Assembly: GCF_036884655.1 (NCBI RefSeq)
Contig: NC_088340.1
Span: 2,681,001-2,745,000 of the forward strand
Length of the DNA: 64,000 nucleotides
Direction of reading: 5' to 3'
DNA from: Musa acuminata AAA Group
Lineage: Eukaryota > Streptophyta > Magnoliopsida > Zingiberales > Musaceae
Position 1 is the first letter of the stretch; the number at the start of each line of letters is the position of its first letter. Both the position numbers and the translations under genes were made by a program. Under the pieces are notes generated by a model. The model worked only from the letters and a program-made list of their open reading frames with translations. It searched no databases and was not told where the DNA came from. Positions 1-14,298 of this stretch are shown here, piece by piece.

Positions 1-3000
1 ATATGCATGTCCCTGTCATCATTCATTCAAAATAATATTAATTACAGGCCGCCAATACTAGGTTAATTGATGATGTTCACGTAGCCGAATACTCGTTACC
101 GCATCATTGCCTGCTACGAAAGCTCCAGAGATGGCTGTCATGCCAACGAGGAGACTAACAGGAACAGCCCATTTCTGAACTCTAGCTGCTCCACGAATCC
201 ATTCTAATGTTCCACTTGGTGGTTCTGGCATAACTACAGATAATGCAGTCCACAGAATACCACAGTAAATAACAAATGCAGACGTAAGATGAGTTGCAAG
301 ACGATAGGGGCTAACCCTAGGCTGAACATACTCTGATGGAGGTTCCTACACAAATAAAAAGGAAGCGGAAAAAGAATCAACAGACTCTAGTTTTGATGCT
401 TATATGGATTAAGGATGACTCATATTACCTCTAGTCCACTTTTGACCATCCACCAGCCAACTAGCCCTTGTGCACCACCAATTGCAAAAAGTGCCGAGAG
501 TCTGAGTCCTAGTTGCCGGGTAATAAAACCCTTTGCAAGAAAGTACATAAATGGGAAGGCAAACACCATCCCCAAACCCCTCCCCCACATCCGGTGTGCA
601 TACTCCATCCAGTAAATGAATTTGAAATCTTCAAGAGTCATCCCTTTGTTCACTCTGCAAGAAGTTAATGATAACATTCTTCTATCAGCATAGACAACAA
701 AGTGATACTGCATTCACTTTACAGATTAGAGTCTTGTAAAAAAAATTGTTTGAAAAATGTTCAAGTTACCTATCGTGAAGGGTACAAAGATATAGCATTC
801 TAGTTCAAGTAAAAAAATTGAATCTTTACTTATATTCAAAGAGTTCCATGAAATCTTTACTTATATTCAACAGGAACCTATGAATTTAGACCTTTGAAAA
901 ATGTTTGATAAATTGAATGGCATACGCATTCGAATATTAGGACAAAACATTATTGTCAATAAACAAAGTTGCCTGGAGAAACGATTTAAGCTTCATTTGA
1001 AATCAATAGATGCCAAATGTTGATCTGCCATTTGAAGAAACAAAAACTTCCAGTAATCCACAGTAATTAAAGAGGTCAGAAATTTCGGAGAGCAAATGCA
1101 GCGTGCATGTAAATTAAAAATATGATATATATTAACCAGTCTTACCGCTTGTACTCTGGTGACTGCTGATACTTCTCAAATTCAAGCAACCACTGATCCT
1201 CAGACAAGGGAGGTAGTCCTCCAGTGAACTTCCAGTCAGTCATGGATAGACCAGAACGAGTGAGACGTGTCACACCACCTAGTACAACTAAACTAAACAC
1301 CCAAGCAGCACAACCAAAAAGCCATATTCCAACCACCTTCTGAGCATGAGGTCCTTTAGTGACAAGCAATCTCAAACCTGAATTTGATAAATCCATTTTA
1401 CTGGAACTTGCCAGTGGAATAGAGGTGGACATATTTCTTGAAGATTGCCCATATAGACTCTAAAAACAAAAGGCGCTACAAGCTATTAGGCATATTCAGA
1501 TTGTTGAGCAATCTTAAGTAAGATTGTAAAGTAAAAAATGCGAGGGCATGCTCTCTCCAAGATAAAATTAGCTAGCCTTAAAAGGAAAATTACATCATCT
1601 CCAAAGAAATATGTCATCCACAGACAGAATAGCATATAATACTTGAGAAATAAGACATTCCGTAAGTACATACATCATAAAGATGATTGACAAACAGGCT
1701 TTATGTAGGCAAAGCAACAAGAACCGCTGGCAAAAGTAATGGTTAACAGACTAAGAAAGCCCATCATACCTCATATGCTTAAGCAACTACTCAAGAGTTC
1801 AGCTCAATTTAACAAAATGGTATATTTAATGTGATGAAGTCATACCAACAAAAGTAAAGCATTCTAATTTAAGAGCTAGTTTTATAAGAAAACAAAGAAA
1901 ATATCAAGAAAGAAATTACAAATTAGTGCATTGATATTCTTTGCTTATAACACAGTCTTCGGGTTTACAAAGTCTTAGATTCCAGAGATCTTAGAAAGCA
2001 ATACATGATGTACAATGACCTAACAACTTTCAAGTATGATCAACCAAAACAGAAGCCAGCACCACAACAATTTAAACTTGTCAAATAGATCTTGATGAAA
2101 GAAGGCACCTGAGTGTGACTAAAATGAGCAATATCTAATCATTGACTGATGGTGTAAACAATAAGCACTTCGCAGCTATCTAATGCAATGAATGATTGCT
2201 TGATCCAACTAAAGCCTACAGACTGAAAAATGATATAAATATTTCAAAAATGTTGCACCATGAAGTTGGAGCTTGAGGCATAAACTAAAGCACTAATTCA
2301 ACCTCCTCATTCAGTAAAAGATAGTTTGTAACCATGGTGTAGAAATCTACACTATAGGAATTATAAATCTCAAAAACAAAATACCTTGGTCACATGAATG
2401 CTAATTCCTTTGCTTGAAATGAGACCCATCTTTGCAACTCTTCCTTTTTTCCCAACTAAAACCAGTTTTATTAAGTCCAATTCTATTTAAAACATCTGTT
2501 TCTCAAGCTGGTTCAACTTATTCTACTAGGGCAATGGGCTCATTCACGGATTTCTTTTCTCGCAGCAATTGGGGAATTCACTTCTCACAAAACTTGAAGT
2601 ACTTTTTTGTATATCCAACTAGTCCATAATAAAAGACACATGAATCCATATGTTCTTTATAGGGATGTGCTCGTATTTATGAAAGACCATCAAGACACTT
2701 GCTGCATTTAGAATCAGATTTGTAGTAACTACCATATCTTTTGCTCTTGTCAGTCTTCCAGGGCACTCTCCTTTTGCCCATGTTATCCATTAGTGAGCTT
2801 CTCTCTCTCTATCTTTGAACACAAAAATACAAGACTCTTAATCTCTTCGCTTTCTTTAACCTCAACTTGGTATCTGTATCTAACTCAAAGACAGTCGAGC
2901 ATAAGAATCACTAAACCAACAACTCTATCATAAATTATTCTCACGAATTATAACAAAGACCTGAAAGAAAACCCCAAATGTGGTTAGTTACAAGAAGATC

Positions 3001-3844
3001 ATTATTATATGCCCATCACCAGATTCGCTCCATCCAGAATCGTAGATATGATCATGCTCTATTTTTGCTCACAATAATGGTGGGTCTCTCTTCCAGGGCG
3101 CTGCCCTTCCATCTCTGCTGTCCATCAAGAGTACCTTTTAGCCACACTCCATCAGACATATACATCTACACTCTCATTCTTCCTTTCGTGTTTTGTCTTA
3201 TTCCTTATAGGTCAAGAAAATACAAAACCTTAAACCCTTCAAGAATCTTGACTCCATCATCTACAACTCAGAAGCATGCGACCACAAGGGACTGTCGAAA
3301 CCCCAATTTTTCACAAGAAAGTTCAACTAATTAACAACGACTAAGACCTGAAGCAAACCCAAAAAGTAACACATCGTACGCAGGCAGTCGTTCAAGAACA
3401 GTGGTAATGGTTCTTGGACACCCCACGATTCTTCATTCAGTTACAAGTAGACATCGGGTACGGTAACTGATCAAGACTCTCGATCTAGGTCCTCAGTAAC
3501 CCCAAGATTCTCAAGCTACAAGAAAACCCCAAGAATCATCGCTTAACGCAATTGACCGGCACAATGGACACGGTTCTCCACAATCAAGAACTCTCAACCA
3601 ATAAAAGAAGACATCAAGGCAACGCGGATCGAACCTTGGGCATGGATTTGAACCCGTAGAACGAGGCGAATCTGGCAAGAAAGCCTTCTCGGTGAGATCC
3701 CGAACCGCCGAATCGCGGAGGGGGCGGAAGAGCGGGGGAGGAGGAGCCTCCATAAGGAACCCTGGGAGAAGAATTCTTGAGCTGGGAGATCAGAGTTGAG
3801 GCTTTGCCCCGCCGGATCAGACTTCCCAATCGCCCCCCTGTCAT
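1..3844 (-). CDS. COX15: COX15, mitochondrial heme A synthase (3' end outside window)
   Basis: Heme A synthase oxidises the C8 methyl of heme O to make heme A for cytochrome c oxidase, in the mitochondrial inner membrane. Exons on the minus strand: 3635-3844, 1146-1459, 429-654, 100-345 and 1-12; all junctions are GT-AG and in phase, giving about 336 residues before the window edge. The first exon encodes a 70-residue Arg/Ser-rich, acid-poor leader, as expected for a mitochondrial presequence. Family blocks follow: VVLGGVTRLTRSGLSMTDWK, EYAHRMWGRGLG (probable heme-ligand His near residue 195), WWMVKSGLE and RLATHLTSAF (His near 269), then GNDA joined to GHAY in the last 12 bases. Intron 1 is about 2.2 kb and looks gene-free. 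The start at 3844 is chosen because it lies 77 bp downstream of a TATA box; an in-frame ATG at 3961 lies upstream of that box. The C-terminal quarter is not visible. Confidence 0.93.
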
Positions 3845-4434
3845 CTCTCCCCAAACGCCTACAGTCTCTTGAACCCACGGCACAGCGAAAGAAACGGCCA
3901 GAGGAAGAGAGGGGATGCGGCTTTTATACCGAAGCAAGCCTTCGATTGCCGACTTAATCATCCGATTAGTGAGAACAGATCTGGTCCGTTCACCTTAAGC
4001 AGGGTTATGATAGGACATTATATATATATATATATACGATTTTTTGTATATACTCCTCTCAATTGAACTTTATCATATATGACTTATTACGTGGGTGAGG
4101 AAGAATAATGTTGAGGGCATGGAATTATAGTAGTGTCATTATTCACTTTAATTAGGGAACATAACTTGATAGCAAAACTTGATGATCGGTTAAATAGTTC
4201 ATAAAATATATATAATGACATGCAAAACGCAACCGAAAGTTCTTCCAAGAATAGAGTAATTATATTGATCACTACGTCACGGCAAAAAATAACCCTCAAA
4301 CCAACCCTCTCTTCCTCCTCTTTTTTTTTGGGCTTTTGCTTGTTCATTTCTTTACACAGCCTTTAGCTACAAATCAATTCCTACCGTACTAGTAAACATT
4401 CACATACCTCAAGAATCACCGACCTCGGCGTAGA
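3845..4434. other. Intergenic: COX15 promoter and EDC4 3' flank
   Basis: 590 bp between two genes on the same strand. It holds the COX15 TATA box, a short (TA)n run near 4018-4035, and the likely EDC4 3' UTR next to the stop at 4435. No coding potential seen. Confidence 0.6.
3921..3928 (-). promoter_or_regulatory. TATA box of COX15
   Basis: On the minus strand the bases read GGTATAAAAGCC, a canonical plant TATA box, 77 bp upstream of the chosen COX15 ATG. Transcription would be expected to start near 3890-3898, leaving a 5' leader of about 50 bases. It also argues against the in-frame ATG at 3961. Function is inferred from motif and position only. Confidence 0.55.
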
Positions 4435-7400
4435 TCACTTGCAGCTCATAAGTACAGAATTTATAACGTGCATTACTAGACGCATATTAGTAACGTCAGA
4501 GGCACTCGTCGTGGGAAGTGATCTTTGGTGGGCAAGGATGTTGTAAACCTGCTCGAGGATTGGCTGTATGTATGAAGTGATCATTGGATCTGTTGGGTTG
4601 ATTACTAAGGCCACGTCTGTCATCCAACTCACTTTCCTTGACGCCTCAGTGCCGATGTCGCATGCTAGCTGCTGCAGAAGGGCTAGCAGAACTCCTTGAC
4701 TTAAAGGAAGTGGTACGGTGTAACAAATAGCACGCAAATCGACCTGAAACAAAAATGATGCCAAGATAAACATAGTGAACAGCTCGTTGGCATATCAGCA
4801 TAAGAAGTGGAACAAAACGCACTGCTTGAGAATCATGAAAACTCCATTAAACCTGAAGGCAAATAGATGGATCCATCTTTCATCGCCAGCGATTTTTCAG
4901 ATGCGTGTAAACAACATACCTGTGTGCATAGCCAGGACACGATGGATACATCGCTTCTTTGTAGAGCAATTGCGAAAGCTTCCTCGTACTTGCATTCGGA
5001 TATTAATCTTGAGAGTTCCTTTTTTGGATCCAGAGGTGCCTCGACCTGCTGAACAGACAAAGCCTGCTACAAATGAGCATTCAAAGATATTATCCTCATA
5101 ACCAAGGCATGATCTTATGTGCGTAGGAAGATATACCACATGCTGGAATCTAATGTTTACCATCTCAGGAAGACCGGGCATGGGTGCACCAGTCTGCTGC
5201 ATAGAAATTGGATTTGCCGCTTTTGTGTTTCCTGCAGCGACTAGAGCTACTAGCTTCCGCTGGCCGTCAATCAATTCAGTAGTAAGATTTTGGGTGATTG
5301 ATGAAGTGGAATTAATGGCATCCTGTATATACAGAACAAAGGGTTGACAATGAAGAATAGTCTCTGCCATAAACACGGGACAATATAGTACAGGATAACC
5401 ACCAAAACCCCACATGTTAGGCACTTACCCACAGAGTAAGTGCTAAGGGAGTATATGCTGCCTCAAGCTGTTGTTGAGCAGCAGCAGTATGTTCATTCAT
5501 TCCTTTCTGAAATGCACTGTCTACTTGCTCAAACATTGTTTTGCAAGATTTCTCAAATGCAGGAACCACTGAGGACTCCACACAAGACCTTAAAGCATCC
5601 TGCATGTCGAGGTACAAGGAAAGCAACTTTTAGACTGAATCTAGATGACATTCATTGAAAAAAAAAAATTCTCAGAAAAAAATGGGAAAGAAACGTCAGT
5701 GGCAGATAAACATGCAAAACAAGCCAACAGCTCTCTGAATATTACAGAAATAAGTAGTGTTTGTTCTGAAGATGAGTTCAACATTTGCTAGAAGAAAGAA
5801 TTTACCAATTTAACCAAAAAGAAATCCTTTTCGCACCTGAAGAACTTGCTTTCCAGATGTTTGAAACTGTGTTTGGATTTGCCTAGACATTGTAGCTTCG
5901 AGCTTTGCAGTAATAGATTTCTCCAATTGATTCACTGCCTTGTCACCAACTCCTTTCTATGAGCAAGACACAACGCATGGATAAGGGCACATATTAAAGC
6001 CAAGGGGTCCATGTCTCAGAAAAAGTTGAGAAATTTCAGACTTTATCCCTTGGAAACTTGAAATCTGATATGTTCGAAGTTATTATTCCTTAAGATTAAA
6101 TTCAAAAAATGGAATGTAAAAAAGGGAACCTGAAATAACTCAGTGATAACTGAAGAAATAACTGGTGTAATTGCCCGTGCGACAGTAGGCCCTACTGCAG
6201 AAATTTCCTTCTTCAATGTCCTCTCCAACATGACAGGCAAATCCCTGTTCATGACGTTGGTGATCAGATTCGTTAGCTGCTGCATCTTGTCCTTTGCAAC
6301 CCGCTCATGTTTCCAATTTTCCTCTTGAAAATGAGCCCATAGAACATCTGCATTTTCCTTGATAGCTTTTTCCATGCACCCTCCTAATGCCGTCTCCAAT
6401 CTTTTGCCTTCATTCACGATAGGAGCGGCCAACATTACACCCATTTGCTTCTGCATTTCCTTTTGCATGTTCATGAGCTGCAAAGAATCATCGCTATGGT
6501 GAGTTAATGATATAAAAGAATGGCAAAAGAACACAAATTGATTTCACCATATGGAGAGTAACAATATGTGAAACTTATTTAACAGCAAACATAAAGCCCT
6601 AGTCATTCATGATTCAAGACATTCCTTCTATAATGAAGTATAGATATCAATCAAGACTAACCCGACCAAGATGTTTTTAAAAACATCAACCCAGTATGAG
6701 AAATTAGAGGAAAAATGGAAGTTAACAAAGGAACCCAATATAGATATATACTGAATGAAGGAACAAAATTTATCATAAACATAAATAACAAAACCGGATT
6801 GTAAAGCCAAAGAATTGCATAAGCTATACACAAGTACCAATCCTTCCTCAAAATCAGTAACAGCTGATGTTATCATCTTGCACTTCAACTATAATCAAAC
6901 GGAGATGGAAAGAAACTATCGAGTTGCCAAAGATGTGCACTAAGAATATGTACACAAAACTGAATCAACCAGCACAAGAAGTCACTATAGACACAATAAA
7001 TGGACACTAATGGGATGCATAAATGGTTAATATATTGGTTTCCAGAAAAGATAAATATCACTTCACATTTTGGCATGATGGGGAACAACAAAATTGAACT
7101 GAGTTTTCAATAGCTTTGACAACTTCAGACATAAATAAATAATTTATTATATCAAAACTAAACAAATCATAAAGAAAGGAGGGGGAGGCTAGGCTTTTCT
7201 AATCATGTAAAGATTACCATTTTGGACATGCATTTACTTTAGGATTGACCTTGCAGAGAGCACATTATTCAGTTACTTTTAACATTTAAGATACTCATAT
7301 TACCTTCTGGGCAGAAGATGTATATACAGGCTTTAATATGCTTACCAAACTTCTAGCAGTGGCCACTCAACCCATGAATGCTGATATATCTGTATGTACT

Positions 7401-10400
7401 ATGTTCCTTTTTAATAGTTTAATTAATCGCATAAGAAAGCTAGGCCATGAGGTTTCAGAAAAGAAAAAGTATAAACATGTAGCAGGCATAAAACGCTGCG
7501 ATATACACCGAGTTATAACAACAGAAGCTAAATACTAACAAAATCTTAAACCTTCCAAAAATATGTTACATGGCAAATATCTTGCTCCATGCTCAATATC
7601 AATCTTAATTTCCTGGTCACATACTAATGACATACTTTATTTTAAGAATAAAATTAAACCATGATAAAACTTTCAGGTGAAGAAACATCCTTTACACCAA
7701 ACGAAAAGAACAAAATTATCATTGACCATGTTTGACACAGTACCATGTGAAACTTACTTCACAAAACAAAGTTCAAATTTTGACCTACGAGCAGCTAAAA
7801 AAAAATGCAAACCTGGTTCAGTGTTTCCTGTAGAGCAAGAATTTGAGGAATGACAGCATCGGTTGAAGGAACCACAGAGCTTCTCTCTGGTTCATTTAAA
7901 GAATCATTAGAGTCAAAAGGACTCAAAGAAGGGGATGAAAGGTCAGTCATATGGTGCTGTTTTCCTTTTTGCTTCTTCCCTTTAGCAACTGAAAGAGATT
8001 GAGGTATGGCAGTCACATCAGATTCTTTTTCAGGCATATCCCTCTTCTTGTATTCAACATCTACCTTGAGAGTACTGGGAGGCTGATCCATTGTCTCAGC
8101 AGTGTCATCAACCAGGCAAGATTCTCTCATAGTGCAAGTTTCTAGCACCATGGAACTCTCATGGTCCACCCCTAATGTTGCTTCTAAAGTTTGGAAGGGT
8201 CTCTCTTTATCCTCAATGGTAACAGCTTGTGGCACTTTATGAGTATCAAAATCCTCTTTCTGACCTGATCGCCCCTTGCCTGCAACTTTTACTTCCACCT
8301 CTTGACTCTTGATATTATTATTTATGATTGTATCTAGAACCTGAACTTTCTGACCTAATGGGACTTGAATGACATGGCTAATGTCTGAGGAACTTATGAC
8401 ACCTAATAGGATTTCTGAAGGAGTAATTAAGTGTGTTGTGTTTCCATTAAGCTTAAGCAACAAGAGAGGATTCAACACCTTAGAAGGATCATTTGGTCCA
8501 GATAAAGGATCATCCTTTCTCAAGTTATCATTTGTGGAAGGCATATCAGGTGCAGTTGCCACAAGAGAATCCACTCTCCTGTCAACTGAATAATCAAAAA
8601 CAGGATGGTCCACAACATTGTTAACAAGTGGTGATCCATGTTCAGCTTTACGTGGACCACTCAGACCAGCTAATCGTCCTGCAAGGTCTAGATTCACAGG
8701 AACAGAAGAAGAGACATATTGAACATCAATATCTTTCTCAGCAAGTGGAGGAACATCTGTCTTGGCTTCAGGTTTTGATGTGGACAATTCAGGTACTTTC
8801 ATGACCTCAGAAGAAACTGAATCTGTAGAATATGGGGCTGATGATGCACCTCTAGTACTGCTAACCGAAAGCTGTTCTCTTGGTGAAGCATTTATTGCTG
8901 AAGGAGTATTGACAGGAGGCCCATGAAATGCCTCTAACTCGTAGAGTGTTTCCGAGCTAGGAGTCTTAAAAGCATGATATAAAGGATTTTCTGCCAAACG
9001 AGCATTAGCAGTTGGTGGTGGTAAACACTGGTTCAGCTCCATCGCATACTGTTGAATAGCCTGCGTCTGCACACAGTAGATCTGAACCACTTGTTCCCCA
9101 TCAGCGAGGAAATCATTTGTACCAGTGAGACTCAAAATAGGCATTGTGACAGTAAAATCTGCTATGTAGTCCATGTGTGTGGAAGCTGGGCATGGGCCAT
9201 AGTCTACATGCACAGCATATATAGCATTCTTCTTAGCATTTGCAATAACTATCAGATTTGCTTGAGGTAAGACTACAATCTGGTTGAAAAATGCCTCCTC
9301 AAGATGAGGTTCTAAGGAACTTCTCAAGTCCAAGGTCTGAGTGCACTGCCAAGATTCAGAATCACCAGGCAAGAGCCAACCTTCTTCACTGGTAGAAGCC
9401 CATAGTTTCACTTCCCGATTCAATGGGCCCTGCAACAGAAAATTTTAACCAACTTACAGATAACTATGGTGCGACAAAGTGCTAACATTGCCAAACAATA
9501 AAGCAATGTAGAAACACTTCAGTCAAAAACCATCAACTGCAAGACAAGAAATAATATAACTGCAATCACCATATATACCTAAACTTAAATTTGAACTTAT
9601 TAAAGAAGACAACACATCAAAGACTATATGCAGCCTCAGAACATATGAAAAGAGGCACAAGGAACCATACTGCAGTGACAAGATTGATGTGATCAGGACG
9701 GTGTGGTGATGCCATAAATGCAACTGAATTAACAGGTTCACCATCATGTGGCCTCAACATAGCAAGGGGCACTGCTTTGCGATCTTCCCAGATCTTTACC
9801 TGTATGAAAAAAGACAGCAGTACCAGTTCATAAAAAAGAAAGATTAGGTGACTAAATTGCAGATAGAACACAAGAATGTTTGATTTACAACCTCACAATT
9901 TATCTTTGATTTTCAACTTCAAAAGCTTCTAAACAACATCCTACCCTTTCCCACTGAGAATGATAGGAAAATAAAGACTGGAAAAGAAAATAAAAGCTAA
10001 AAAAGCAAACAGGATGATATCTTATGAGTAGGCTTCAAAAAGATGAATACCCCTCACGGTTTGATGTTTCTGTTTATAGCATCTGATCCACAAAATTCAA
10101 CAAGTGGTTCTTTTATAAGATAGAATGTTCATATCTCAGACAAAGTTTATTGCTAAAGGAAGTGACAAAATAAATAGTGGAATAGTTGTAAATAGGACAG
10201 TCTAGACCTAAGACCTCATACACACATTACAGAAACTTAAATAACATAAAATCAAAGAAATTTAGCTTAAAAATAGATTTTCAATGAAAAATGAGAAACT
10301 GAACTATTATACAGATGAATAAAATGTCAAAAATCAAAGGAGTTATAAAGATAGAGAAAACACATATGGACTAACCACCACCTTTATTTCCCATCTTTCG

Positions 10401-13400
10401 AGGCACATTTTATTTCCGGCATACATTATATTGCTAGAACATCTTGGCTACCAATTAGATGTTGCATCTTCACAAAATAAACAATGGTAGAATTTCTAAT
10501 TCTATTTCCCAGCAACAAACACAACAAGAGGTAATGTCCCAATCTATTTGGAATCTGCTGGAAACTCTATCTACCATGCAGCCCACTTGACTATATAATT
10601 ATCATGTGAAACAAAGAAAAAGTAACAGCAAAAAGCTCTTACAAGTAAAATTCTAATGACAATTCTCTGTAGTTGCCACATAAGTTCCTTATTAGTTTGC
10701 AATTATCAATAGAATTAAATAGTGATAACTACAAACCGTGCCATCTTTTGATGCTGACACTAATCGGGTTATCATCCACTGGGATATGGACAAATCTGTT
10801 ACATCTCCATCATGTTTACCGACAAGTTGGATCCCATCAATTAGCTTCTCAGCAGGACATTTGAGAGGTTCCTCTGCTGAAAATTCTTTTCCTCTTCCAA
10901 TTCTGATCAAATCAATTTTTAATACACGATTTCCGATTCCAACAAACAAAAATTCCTGCAAAAAAGATCTCACAAAAGTTAAAAGTATGAGATTCATACG
11001 AAAAACTTGTCAAACAAATTTTAAATAAAAAATTGAAAGATGCAACCATATAACCATGAATTAAACAGGAAAAAAAAGAAAGGATTATAAATTAAAGTCC
11101 ACATAGAGTAAGCACCAACAATTCACGACATATTTATTCTTAAAAGTTGAACTTACTTGCTTGTGAGAGTGCCAACAGATCCGTGGATGATAAGACTCTC
11201 CATTTCCTACAATCTGAACAGCAATTATTTTTTTTTCGGTTATCTGTGGCTTATTTTCCTCATCAGGAACTTCATCAATCTTCCATACAAAAACCCTTCC
11301 ATCAATGCTTGCACTGTGATAAAGCAAATTAGCATACTGAGAGATGAACAAGAACAGAGATAAGTAAAAATAAAGAACAGTAGTGTACCTTGCCAAAAGG
11401 TGAACATCTTCAGCAAAGAAAGTCATATCCGTAACTCTCTGGAGCAAAAATCAAATAAATTTGAAGTATTGATCAAACCATAATAGCAGTTAGGAGTTCT
11501 GACTTATCATACCTCCGCTCAATGCAATATAACTAAACTACGTTCAGAAGAAAAAAACATCACAGGGGAATATAGAACAACTTGGTCAAGGGGTTACTTT
11601 TACAAACAGAACAAACCACTCTTCAATGACACGTAAAAATGTAGGTGTTTCATTAACAGCCTTCGTTACAGGAATGTCTGACAAAAAACTGTTCCAATAG
11701 AGAACATGTACACAATAAAATAGATCATAGGAAAAAGAAAAATCATGAACCTAAAGTGTTAATAAACGTAAGTGTATAAACTTACAGGTAAAGAGGTTTT
11801 TTTTTTTTAGTGGGGTACATCGACTATGCCATATTTAAATGCCTGTCGCAAACACATTCATGACCATATGGGTACAAAAGCTAATAAATCCACTTAAAGG
11901 TCAAGTAGTCCATCAAGGGCTGCCATACCCAATGGGGTACACAAAGCCCCCTGTGGAGGGCATCAGAAGCTCACAAGGGGTAATAAACGTGCATTTCGTA
12001 AGAATAATTTATTAAGTACACTGGGGATCAACCTCATAACCACTTATTTATAACACAGGATACCTTCCAGCCGATCTAAACAAGGTCGATTGAACATATA
12101 GATCATTATGCCTGCAAGTTCCATGTACCACAGTGCAGTAAACCATTCCAACCCCCACAGACAACCATCATCATCCAGTTAAATTTAATCAGAATCAACT
12201 AATAAACTAAAGAGCATTTTAAGCCTCCATGAGAATAACTAAAGACCTACTATTTTTGGACTACTTATTCTATACCATACTTTGACCTATTTTAGCTGCT
12301 CATAGTGTGTAAGCACAGTGCTAACAACATGCCATGAGTAAGGCCAGCTAAGCAAGTTTTTTCTAATCCAACAACCTCTATTTTGGAGTTTCACTATAGT
12401 TTTTACATCTTGAATCATGACAAATGTAGTTTTCGGATTGTTGTTCGATTGGAACAATGTAGTGTTTTAGTGCTTTATGGATGGTTAAATCAATTTACTT
12501 CGATGTATTAGCAGTGATATTTTGAATATAAAATAAGATGAAACTCATGCATTGTCTATTTTTTATTTAAATGATTTTTCTCCTTGATTATATTTTTTAT
12601 AATTTTTATATTGACGAGAGTCTTACTTGCTCGTGCGAGCGCTTAGAGCCTCGAGCATTTTAAAAGCTTGACACTTTTTAGCGCCTAGCGCCTTTGATAA
12701 CACTATCCCCAAGTTTCAACAATCAAAATTAACAATATTATTTCAAGGCATCTATCAAAATAACCAACAAAATAAATATACTAATATTTGCATCAAACAA
12801 AAAAAAATAATCATAGTTGTCTATCGGACATCTTCCACGTTGGGTTTATTATCTTAGAAATAATAACACCAATTTGACCTTGCAAGCACCTGACCGGTAT
12901 CATTTGCACATACCAGATATAGACAATAGTTTGAGGTAATTATGACAAACAAAATTAACTGGCACCGTCAGTTTGAAATATTTGACAATTAGGCCACCAA
13001 CCATATGCTTCATATCAGGACAACCTTTACAATGGCATTTCCTTTGGTGAAATTAGTTCTTGCAGTAGTGAAAGGAAGATGTTGCAAATAACTATTACTT
13101 CATTTTTCCTTGATTATTTTCTTTTATTCCAGCCTGCATTCATGATAATAATTGCAAAACCTTTAGTGACAGGAATAAAGAATAATTTACATGAATGCTA
13201 AAAGCTCAACTTGAATCTTCATTGTAGAAAAACAAGAATTTATATTACTCTCAAGCTAAATCATGATTTCCTATTTGGTTTTAACTCGATTTCGTAGTAG
13301 CATTCTTAAAAATCATCGAATGATGATTCCAACAAAAAAACAAAGCAACAAAATTGAATAATTATGTCAATGGCATGAATGAATAAAGTTCTCCAAGTTT

Positions 13401-14298
13401 GCTATTTGAATCACCGTAAATTACTATCAATCATGGTTTCATCTAAATTATTGAAAACATGATATTTCAGTCATCTATTGACTAAGTTAAAAACAATAAA
13501 TCAGTGACCGGATAGACATTACGAGAAACTGAATCAGAAGTTTCGAGCAAGATCAACCTGAGAGTGCCCCTTGAGCAGGGATCGCAATGCTGTGTTAATG
13601 TTGAGCACCCGAATGGCCCCAAGCTTGAGACCGTAGCATATATACGTTCGGTTGACAGCAATCTGACGGCCCAAAACAAGGCCCGGATCTGATGTGTACT
13701 TGGTAATCGGCGTGACCTCGAGCTGTGGTGGCTGCGACTCGCCCAGCAATCTAGAGTCCACATCGTACGCACACGTGTGTCCGCCTCCCAGTAGCCGTCC
13801 CCGAGGTTGCTTGCTGCTCGGCAACCTCGCCGGCACCGGCTGAACGACCGCCAGCGTGAAGGGGGCGGAACGCAGGGCGACCGCGTTTGCGGGAGGCGAC
13901 AACTCCAACGGCATGGTCGAAGGGGCCGGCATCGAGACGGCGGATTCGAACTGGGAGGTAGGAGGATTCAGCAGCGCCATGAGGCGGGCGCCGGGGTTGT
14001 TGTTGGAGATAGGGTTAGGGCTGGTGCTGGGGACGGAATTAGGGTTGGGGGGATGAGTGCCGGCGGCGGCGTGGGCAATGGCGGGCCGGTGGAGGGTGTC
14101 CTGGGGGTAGAGGAGGAAGGGGTGGCGGTGGAACGGAGAGGTGGTGGGAGGGTAGGAGAACGCACCATGAGGCGGCGGAGAGGGGTACGACGGCGGAGGG
14201 GGAGGGTAGGAGGAAGGCTGGGGGAACGGCGACGGGCCGGTGATAGGGTTAGCATTGGGAGGCCTGAAGAGGTTGGGGTTCCCCGCGGGGGACGCCAT
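4435..14298 (-). CDS. VCS: EDC4/VARICOSE-type mRNA-decapping scaffold
   Basis: Plant EDC4 (Ge-1, VARICOSE) is the P-body scaffold that brings DCP1 and DCP2 together for 5' mRNA decapping. Twelve coding exons, minus strand: 13558-14298, 11389-11438, 11157-11313, 10737-10955, 9671-9799, 7813-9429, 6130-6477, 5837-5956, 5429-5599, 5161-5322, 4920-5048 and 4435-4743. They sum to 1383 residues, close to the Arabidopsis protein. Order: a Pro-rich N-terminus (about 1-180), a WD40-like region (about 185-560; stretches such as [20 protein letters not shown] and [12 protein letters not shown]), a long Ser-rich linker in the 1.6-kb exon 6, a helical oligomerisation segment ([12 protein letters not shown] onward), and a conserved C-terminal domain ending [13 protein letters not shown]. 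Exon 11 has tandem CAG acceptors. Start: first ATG of the Pro-rich frame. Intron 1 is 2.1 kb. I cannot tell VCS from its paralogue VCR. Confidence 0.95.
11439..13557. repeat. EDC4 intron 1, with transposon-like fragments
   Basis: A 2.1-kb intron that splits the protein cleanly between GHSQ and RVTDM, so no coding exon is missing. Two stretches look repeat-derived. Around 11800-11985 the minus strand ends in a run of about 14 A after a unique-looking 190-bp body, like a retroposed sequence. At 12640-12706 the GCGCCTAGCGCCTTTGATAACACT type end resembles the terminus of a common plant hAT-like repeat; its other end was not found. Both are tentative. Confidence 0.3.

Noticed and set aside
11800..11985. 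A SINE in EDC4 intron 1
   Set aside because: The minus-strand A-run is suggestive, but no pol III A/B boxes and no target duplication were found, so it is only mentioned as a possible retroposed fragment.
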